Part shown: one piece after another, positions 58,391 to 64,000 of the stretch
Position numbering within the stretch: position 1 is the first letter of the stretch
Layout: every line of letters starts with the position of its first letter
DNA from: Aminobacter aminovorans
GTDB lineage: Bacteria > Pseudomonadota > Alphaproteobacteria > Rhizobiales > Rhizobiaceae
Assembly (NCBI RefSeq): GCF_900445235.1
Contig: NZ_UFSM01000001.1
Span: 924,501 to 988,500, forward strand
DNA length: 64,000 nucleotides
Direction: 5' to 3'
Program-made: the position numbers and the translations under genes
Notes under the pieces: generated by a model
What the model saw: the letters and a program-made list of their open reading frames with translations, nothing else
Told to the model about the DNA's origin: nothing
The model's database searches: none

Positions 58391-59374
58391 TCAGTCGGCT
58401 TCGGCGCGCAGCGGACGGGTCATCAGCCCGGCGACGGCCTCGTTGATGGTGATGGCGTTGTCGAGCAAGGCAGCAACGGCCTCGATGATCGGAGCCTCGA
58501 TGCCGCGCTCGCGGGTCAGGCGGGCGGTGATGTAGGCGGTGGCGACACCTTCGGCGAGCGGCCGGCCGGCGAGCTCTTCGCCTTTGCCGAGCGCCACGCC
58601 ATAGGCGAAGTTGCGTGACTGCACCGACGAGCAGGTGAGCATCAGGTCGCCGAGACCAGACAGGCCCATCAGCGTTTCGGGCCGGGCGCCGAAGGCGGCG
58701 CCGAGGCGACGCAGTTCGACGAAACCACGGGTGACGAGGGCTGCCTGGGCCGAAGCGCCGAGGCCGGCCCCGGTGACGGCGCCGGCGGCGATGGCAAAGA
58801 CGTTCTTCAGCGCACCGCCGATTTCGACGCCGATCAGGTCGTCGCTGGAATAGCAGCGCAGGTTGGCAGCCGAGAAGCGCGTCGCAAGTGCCGAGGCCAG
58901 AGCTTCGTCCTCGGCGGCGACGACGACGGCCGTGGGCAGACCACGCGAAACATCGGTGGCGAAGCTTGGACCGGACAGAGCCGCGACCGGATTGTCGGGG
59001 AGGATGGCACTCGAGATATCCGCCAGGAGCCGGCCGGTGTCACGCTCGATGCCTTTCGCGCAGAGCACAAGCGGGACATCGTCGGCGATATGCTGCTTGA
59101 CCTCGGTCAGCACGCTGCGCAGCGCCTGTGCCGGGGTGACGACCAACACGCAGTCGGTGCCGGCCAGCGCCTGGGCAAGGTCGGTCGTGGCTGTAATGCC
59201 GGTCTCGAAGGTGATGCCGGGTAAATAGCGCGGGTTGGTGCCCCTGGCGATCGCCGCGACGCTCTCGCCGTCGCGGGCCCAGAGCGTGACGGCATGGCCG
59301 GCGCGCAGCATGGCCAGCGCAAGTGCGGTGCCCCAGGCGCCGCCGCCGAGAACCGTGACTTTGTATGCGCTCAT
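58391..59374 (-). CDS. gpsA: Glycerol-3-phosphate dehydrogenase (NAD(P))
   Basis: 327 residues; makes sn-glycerol-3-phosphate for phospholipids. NAD site [44 protein letters not shown], and active-site Lys in [18 protein letters not shown]-terminal helical domain. Start overlaps the tsaD stop (ATGA), which shows coupling. Confidence 0.96.
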   Translation of the reverse strand: MSAYKVTVLGGGAWGTALALAMLRAGHAVTLWARDGESVAAIARGTNPRYLPGITFETGITATTDLAQALAGTDCVLVVTPAQALRSVLTEVKQHIADDVPLVLCAKGIERDTGRLLADISSAILPDNPVAALSGPSFATDVSRGLPTAVVVAAEDEALASALATRFSAANLRCYSSDDLIGVEIGGALKNVFAIAAGAVTGAGLGASAQAALVTRGFVELRRLGAAFGARPETLMGLSGLGDLMLTCSSVQSRNFAYGVALGKGEELAGRPLAEGVATAYITARLTRERGIEAPIIEAVAALLDNAITINEAVAGLMTRPLRAEAD

Positions 59375-60477
59375 GCCTTGGCTCCCCGCCTGCCGGAACC
59401 GACTACAGGTGCCGACACGCTATCCAGCGGCCAGCGCGAGCGCGGCACAAAATCGAATGCGCCCGGCTCGACGAGATCGGCGCGCAGGCGCTCGATGCCA
59501 GCCCAGGCGATCATCGCGGCATTGTCGGTGCACAGAGCCATGGGCGGCGCGATGAAAGCAAAGCCGTTCTTGGCGCAGAGCTTTTCCAGCATGGCGCGGA
59601 TCTGCTTGTTGGCAGCGACGCCGCCGGCGACCACGAGAGCGGGGGCGGCCGTATCAGGAAACTCGGCGCGGAAGCGGGCCAGCGCGCGCTTGACCCGGTC
59701 GCCGAGCGTATCGGCAACCGCCGCCTGGAAGGAGGCGCAGATGTCGGCAACATCCTGGTCGCTGAGTGGCGCCACCGATGTTGCTGCCTGGCGCACCGAG
59801 GTCTTGAGGCCGGAGAAGGAAAAGTCAGGCTGGGCCGAGCCTTTCATCGGGCGCGGGAAGACGAAGCGGGTGGCGTCGCCTGCCTGGGCCGCCTTTTCGA
59901 CGTTGGGGCCACCCGGATAGGGCAGTGCCAGCATCTTGGCGGTCTTGTCGAAGGCTTCGCCAAGCGCGTCGTCGATGGTGGTCGCCCAGCGCTGGTAATT
60001 GCCAACGCCCCTGACCAGCACGATCTGGGTATGGCCGCCTGAGACAAGCAGCAACAGATAGGGGAATTCCAGGCCGTCGGTGAGGCGCGCCGTCAGCGCG
60101 TGGCCCTCGAGATGGTTGATGGCGATCAGCGGCTTGCCGGCGGCAGCGGCGATCGCCTTGGCCGTCATCAGCCCGACGATCAGCCCGCCGACGAGGCCGG
60201 GACCAGCGGTGGCGGCGATTGCGTCGATGTCCTCAAGAGCAACGCCGGCATCCTCGAGCGCTGCCTCGACGATACCGTCGAGCGCCTCGACATGGGCGCG
60301 CGCGGCGATCTCCGGCACGACACCGCCAAAGGCCGCGTGTTCCTCGATCTGGCTGAACACTGTGCTCGACAGGATGCGTGGCGGCTGCCCGGATTCGAGC
60401 GCAACGACGCTGGCCGCGGTTTCGTCGCAGCTCGTCTCGATGCCAAGAACACGGATCAATTGGTCGCTACCCTGCAT
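59371..60477 (-). CDS. tsaD: tRNA N6-adenosine threonylcarbamoyltransferase TsaD
   Basis: 368 residues; makes t6A37 in ANN-decoding tRNAs with TsaB/C/E. Motifs: [16 protein letters not shown], the metal-binding [26 protein letters not shown], and [13 protein letters not shown] with [20 protein letters not shown] end ([14 protein letters not shown]). The ATG at 60477 is preferred over an upstream frame extension into hemC's leader. First gene of a five-gene minus-strand operon. Confidence 0.96.
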   Translation of the reverse strand: MQGSDQLIRVLGIETSCDETAASVVALESGQPPRILSSTVFSQIEEHAAFGGVVPEIAARAHVEALDGIVEAALEDAGVALEDIDAIAATAGPGLVGGLIVGLMTAKAIAAAAGKPLIAINHLEGHALTARLTDGLEFPYLLLLVSGGHTQIVLVRGVGNYQRWATTIDDALGEAFDKTAKMLALPYPGGPNVEKAAQAGDATRFVFPRPMKGSAQPDFSFSGLKTSVRQAATSVAPLSDQDVADICASFQAAVADTLGDRVKRALARFRAEFPDTAAPALVVAGGVAANKQIRAMLEKLCAKNGFAFIAPPMALCTDNAAMIAWAGIERLRADLVEPGAFDFVPRSRWPLDSVSAPVVGSGRRGAKA

Positions 60478-60554
60478 GATTGCCCGGTGGTAATTTCCTA
60501 GATAGGAGGTACGGGACCGCCCCGCCAGCGCGGGGTTATCACGGACCAAGCGCT

Positions 60555-61484
60555 ATGCAAACTAGAGCCTTGAGAATCGGAACCCGCGGCAGCCTGCTGG
60601 CGCTCGCCCAGGCGCATGAGACGCGTGCGCGGCTGATGGCGGCGCATGGCCTGCCGGAAGCGGCGTTCGAGATCGTGACGATTTCTACCAGCGGCGACCG
60701 CATCCAGGACCGGCCACTGTCGCTCGCCGGCGGCAAGGGGCTGTTCACCAAGGAACTGGAAGAGGCGATGTATTCCGGCGAGATCGACATCGCCGTGCAT
60801 TCGTCCAAGGACATGCCGACGCAGCTGCCAGAGGGGCTCGAACTGTCGGCGTTCCTGCCGCGCGAGGACCCAAGGGATGCGTTCATCGGCCGCGCGGCAC
60901 CCAGCATCATGGAACTGCCGCAAGGCGCCGTCGTCGGTTCGTCGTCGCTCAGGCGGCAGGCGCTGATCCGGCGCATGCGGCCCGATCTCGACGTGGTGAT
61001 GTTCCGCGGCAACGTGCAGACCCGGCTGAGGAAGCTCGATGAGGGCGTGGCCCAGGGTACGATCCTCGCCAATGCCGGCCTGCGCAGGCTTGGGCTCGAG
61101 GAAGTCATCACCGACCTGATGCCGCTCGACGCCTTTCCGCCGGCCCCGGGTCAAGGTGCCATCTGCATTGAAAGCCGCATCGGCGATACCGACGTCACCA
61201 ACATGCTCCAGGCGATCGATCACAGGCCTACCGGCCAGGCCCTGGCCTGCGAGCGGGCGTTTCTGGCAGCTCTCGACGGTTCATGCCGGACACCGATCGC
61301 CGGCTATGCCGAGATCGAGGGCGACAGGCTGTCTTTCTCCGGGCTTATCCTGACGCCGGATGGTACGATGTGGCACGAGGCCAAAGCCGAGGGCCCGGTT
61401 GCGGATGCTGCCGAGATCGGCCGTAATGCCGGCGACGAGGTGCGGGCACGGGCCGGCACCACATTCTTCGAAGGATGGAGCTAA
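60555..61484 (+). CDS. hemC: Hydroxymethylbilane synthase
   Basis: 309 residues; polymerises four porphobilinogens. Dipyrromethane cofactor Cys244 ([14 protein letters not shown]), active-site [15 protein letters not shown] and the Arg-rich [18 protein letters not shown]; all canonical. Divergent from tsaD. The 77-base shared leader holds a GC hairpin CCCCGC-CAGC-GCGGGG (60520-60535). Its stop abuts the hemD start. Confidence 0.96.
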   Translation: MQTRALRIGTRGSLLALAQAHETRARLMAAHGLPEAAFEIVTISTSGDRIQDRPLSLAGGKGLFTKELEEAMYSGEIDIAVHSSKDMPTQLPEGLELSAFLPREDPRDAFIGRAAPSIMELPQGAVVGSSSLRRQALIRRMRPDLDVVMFRGNVQTRLRKLDEGVAQGTILANAGLRRLGLEEVITDLMPLDAFPPAPGQGAICIESRIGDTDVTNMLQAIDHRPTGQALACERAFLAALDGSCRTPIAGYAEIEGDRLSFSGLILTPDGTMWHEAKAEGPVADAAEIGRNAGDEVRARAGTTFFEGWS

Positions 61485-62201
61485 ATGGCACAGCGGGTGC
61501 TGGTGACGAGGCCGGAACCCGGCGCCACCCGCACCGCGCGGCGCCTTGAAGCACTCGGCTTCGAACCAGTCCTGCTGCCGCTTTCCGAGACGCGGCCGCT
61601 GCCGGTGGCCCGCGAAAGCGTGCCAGCCAACGCTACAGCCATTGCCATCACCAGCGCCAATGCGCTGCGCCATGCGCCGAGCGGGCTGATCGAGCGCCTG
61701 AGCCGGCTGCCTTGCCATGCGGTGGGGGCCCGAACGGCCGAAAGCGCGCGCCGGGCCGGCTTCCTGTCGGTCAATGAAGGGCCGGGCGATGCCGCGGCGC
61801 TTGCCGACATGATATCAATCGAACTCGGCAAGGCGACTGTCGCCTATCTCTGTGGTCGGGTGCGGATGCCGGATTTCGAGCGCCGTCTCGGCGTCCATGG
61901 CATCCGGGTGGTACCGATCGAAACCTATGACACTGTCGCGCTCACTCCGGCGCCGTCCTTCGTACGCCAGCAGCTTGGCGGGCAACCAATCGATGCCGTG
62001 CTCGTTTACTCGGCGCGTGCCGCCGCGGCCTTCGGTTCGCTGATGGAAACGCAGGCCGAGGCGGACCACCTGATGCGGAACGCGAGCTGTCTTTGCCTGT
62101 CTGGCCGCATTGCCTCCGCACTGGTCGGCGGGCTCAGGGTCGAGGTCGCACCCGACCCGAATGAGGATGCGCTGCTGGCGCTTCTCGGCGATCCGGACTG
62201 A
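61485..62201 (+). CDS. hemD: Uroporphyrinogen-III synthase
   Basis: 238 residues; cyclises hydroxymethylbilane to uroporphyrinogen III. HemD sequences are poorly conserved, but VLVTRPEPGATRTARRLEALGFEPVLLPLSETRPL, ITSANALRHAP and DAVLVYSARAAAAFGSLM are family-typical, and the position immediately after hemC is diagnostic. Confidence 0.9.
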   Translation: MAQRVLVTRPEPGATRTARRLEALGFEPVLLPLSETRPLPVARESVPANATAIAITSANALRHAPSGLIERLSRLPCHAVGARTAESARRAGFLSVNEGPGDAAALADMISIELGKATVAYLCGRVRMPDFERRLGVHGIRVVPIETYDTVALTPAPSFVRQQLGGQPIDAVLVYSARAAAAFGSLMETQAEADHLMRNASCLCLSGRIASALVGGLRVEVAPDPNEDALLALLGDPD

Positions 62202-62321
62202 AGGGAGGCTACTTGCCATCAACCGGCCTTTTTTCGCGGGACGGTGGGTGTTACTGATTTTGATCTTCGAACCCCGCATCTGCCGCGGGATCTATGCCAA
62301 CGAAATCGCGGAGCCCCAAGT

Positions 62322-63692
62322 ATGGTCAAGACGCCGAAGACGCGCCATTCGAAGACGCATCGCGATCCGGTGACGATCGAGCTGGAGCCGGGCGCGGTGT
62401 CCCGCGTCGAAGAGGCGGCCAAGCCCGAAGCTGAGGCAGAAGCTGTCGCGGCGACGATCGGCGACGAGGCGATGGGATCGGCCGAGACACTGTCGGCGGA
62501 AACGGCCGCGCAAGCCGATAGCGGCTACGCCTCATATGACTACAGCTTCGACAATGGAAATTCGGCCCAAACGGCCAAGGCAGAGGCATCGTCGAGCGCT
62601 GCTTCCTCGAACCCGGCTGGCCCACGCGCAGCTGCTGCTGCGCCTCCGGCGACGTCATCGGGGCGTCAGTCTGCCTCGGGGCTGCTGCCGGGCCTGGCGG
62701 GCGGCGCGATTGCGCTGCTGGTGGCCGGTGGGTTGCAATATGCCGGCGTGCTCGGCACGCCGGGCGCCGGAAACGACGAAAACGAACAGGTGCAGACCGA
62801 AATCGCCTCGCTGAAGTCCCAGCTGGCCAATCTAGGTGCTGCCGCCAATGGCGAATTGGCGCTGAAGGGCGAGGTTGACGGCCTTGCCGCTGCTGTCCAG
62901 CAGGTGAAGTCGGACATCGAGGCGCTGAAATCGACGGCTGGCCAGGCCGGCTCGAATGAGGCGCTTGCAACGCTCGACGACCGCATCAAGCAGGTCGAAA
63001 CCACTGTGACCTCGCTTAGCCAGAACAACGGCGCTTCGAGCGAGATCGCCGCACTTGCCGAGCGCGTCAGTGGGCTGGATGCGGCGGTGAAGTCTGCGGG
63101 CGAGGCAGCGACGGCCGACGATGGCAAGATCACGACGCTTGAGCAATCGGTTTCAGCGCTCACCTCCAAGGTTGATGCGCAGGCATCACAGCCCAAGATC
63201 GCGCTGGCGATTGCCGCCTCAGCGCTGAAGGCGGCGGTGGATCGTGGCGCGGGCTTCGGCGCCGAGCTTGAAACCTTCGCGGCGATTTCCCCCGAAGTGC
63301 CGGAACTGGCGGCACTCAGGGCACATGCCGAAAAGGGCGTGCCGACGCGCGCCGATATCGTGGCCGAAACCGATGCGGCGGCGAATGCGATGATAGCGGC
63401 GGCCAAGCCGGTCAAGGAGGATGCCGGCATCCTCGAACGGCTGGTGTCGAGCGCCGAGCAGTTGGTTCAGGTGAGGCCGATCGGCGCGGTCGAGGGCACC
63501 GGCGTGCCGGAGACGGTGGCGCGCATGGAGGTGGCTGTCAACCAGGGCGATTTCGCCAAGGCGCTGGCCGAATACGACACGCTGCCTGAGACGGCGAAGG
63601 CCGCCGGTGCAGACTTCGTTGCCAAACTCAAGGCGCGGCTCGACGTCGAAACGCTTGTCGACAAGCTTGTCGCCGGCGCGATGAAGGCATGA
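62322..63692 (+). CDS. Mitofilin-like (COG4223) membrane protein
   Basis: 456 residues: low-complexity acidic N-terminus (about 1-115), one membrane helix (LLPGLAGGAIALLVAGGLQYAGVLG, about 121-145), a long coiled coil (about 150-290: many Leu/Ala/Lys heptads) and a C-terminal domain with APKIA-like helix pairs. This layout and the gene order hemC-hemD-mitofilin-hemY are characteristic of alphaproteobacterial Mic60 homologues, proposed to shape inner membranes. ATG at 62322 is chosen over an upstream in-frame extension. Confidence 0.82.
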   Translation: MVKTPKTRHSKTHRDPVTIELEPGAVSRVEEAAKPEAEAEAVAATIGDEAMGSAETLSAETAAQADSGYASYDYSFDNGNSAQTAKAEASSSAASSNPAGPRAAAAAPPATSSGRQSASGLLPGLAGGAIALLVAGGLQYAGVLGTPGAGNDENEQVQTEIASLKSQLANLGAAANGELALKGEVDGLAAAVQQVKSDIEALKSTAGQAGSNEALATLDDRIKQVETTVTSLSQNNGASSEIAALAERVSGLDAAVKSAGEAATADDGKITTLEQSVSALTSKVDAQASQPKIALAIAASALKAAVDRGAGFGAELETFAAISPEVPELAALRAHAEKGVPTRADIVAETDAAANAMIAAAKPVKEDAGILERLVSSAEQLVQVRPIGAVEGTGVPETVARMEVAVNQGDFAKALAEYDTLPETAKAAGADFVAKLKARLDVETLVDKLVAGAMKA

Positions 63693-63702
63693 GGGACGCC
63701 AG

Positions 63703-64000
63703 ATGATCCGTATCCTGTTCTATCTGGCCATCGTCTTTGCGCTCGGGCTGGGATTTGCCTGGCTGGCGGACCGTCCCGGCGACATGGTCGTGACCTTCAG
63801 CGGTTACCAGTACAAGGTCAGCCTGATGGTGGCAGCGGTGGCGATCACCGCAATCGTTGCGGCAACGATGTTGACCTGGTGGCTCACCAAAGCGGTTTGG
63901 AATAGCCCTTTCACCATCGCCCGCCATTTTCGTGCCCGCCGGCGTGACCGCGGCTACCAGGCATTGTCGACCGGCATGATCGCCGCCGGAGCGGGCGACG
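63703..64000 (+). CDS. hemY: HemY-like protein, 5' part (cut by window end)
   Basis: About 99 residues seen: MIRILFYLAIVFALGLGFAWLADRPGDMVVTFSGYQYKVSLMVAAVAITAIVAATMLTWWLTKAVWNSPFTIARHFRARRRDRGYQALSTGMIAAGAGD. Two membrane helices followed by the HemY N-terminal pattern (HFRARRRDRGYQALSTGMIA). HemY has tetratricopeptide-like repeats further on, outside the window. Starts 10 bases after the mitofilin stop. Confidence 0.9.
   Translation, partial: MIRILFYLAIVFALGLGFAWLADRPGDMVVTFSGYQYKVSLMVAAVAITAIVAATMLTWWLTKAVWNSPFTIARHFRARRRDRGYQALSTGMIAAGAGD

Overview
The window is GC-rich chromosomal core DNA from an alphaproteobacterium. It is most likely from the Rhizobiales, in the Phyllobacteriaceae (Mesorhizobium/Aminobacter-like). 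This rests on gene order and protein character, not on a database search: mdh-sucCD-sucAB-lpdA in one block, divergent tsaD/hemC with hemD, a mitofilin-like protein and hemY downstream, glnK-amtB behind a sigma-54 promoter, GC-rich codon use with frequent ATGA overlaps, and rhizobial-type intergenic palindromes. No rRNA, tRNA, CRISPR array, phage or insertion sequence was seen.

Layout. 1-15.3 kb: TCA-cycle block (3' part of acnA, a GNAT gene on the other strand, mdh, sucC, sucD, sucA, sucB, a five-gene passenger cluster of MAPEG, VOC, LysE-type exporter, secreted protein and SDR, then lpdA). 15.3-21.6 kb: a Pro/Ala-rich membrane protein, DUF2867, TraB/GumN, xerC, rimM-trmD, a TauE/SafE permease on the other strand, rplS. 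21.6-28.3 kb: accessory genes (GNAT; a polar amino-acid ABC transporter split by a SnoaL/HxlR pair; methyltransferase; DUF3817; CopD/HemJ-like; MgtC; MarR divergent from a haloalkane dehalogenase). 28.6-37.8 kb: leuC, a diguanylate cyclase, a small secreted protein, sdhCDA, then a family-25 glycosyltransferase and a DUF3052 protein lying between sdhA and sdhB, then a YceH-like protein. 37.9-45 kb: a frameshifted nucleotidyltransferase, a Leu/Val-type dehydrogenase, a small ORF, AraC regulator, OsmC, YCII protein, UbiH-type hydroxylase, tesB. 45-49 kb: glnK-amtB, a sulfotransferase, a hypothetical gene, a DUF1344 protein. 49-64 kb: ftsK, lolA, xthA, a cyclic-nucleotide-binding protein, a CenR-like response regulator, an L,D-transpeptidase-like gene, a LysR regulator with a divergent small gene, the tsaD-gpsA-YciI-EVE-methyltransferase operon, hemC, hemD, mitofilin-like gene and hemY (cut by the window end).

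How it fits together. Malate dehydrogenase, succinyl-CoA synthetase, 2-oxoglutarate dehydrogenase (E1, E2, E3) and succinate dehydrogenase form most of the oxidative TCA cycle; GlnK/AmtB link it to nitrogen status; HemC/HemD feed tetrapyrrole synthesis; FtsK, XerC, LolA, a CenR-like regulator and an L,D-transpeptidase concern chromosome segregation and the envelope.

The most interesting signals are regulatory or structural: matches to the CtrA motif TTAA-N7-TTAA(C) upstream of ftsK and of a small secreted protein; twin TCAAA-N5-TTTGA palindromes between a LysR gene and its divergent neighbour; a near-perfect palindrome between MarR and the dehalogenase; the interrupted sdh operon; the split ABC transporter; a 50-bp inverted repeat pair behind acnA; and a one-base frameshift in a nucleotidyltransferase. 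I found no convincing wholly new multi-gene system.
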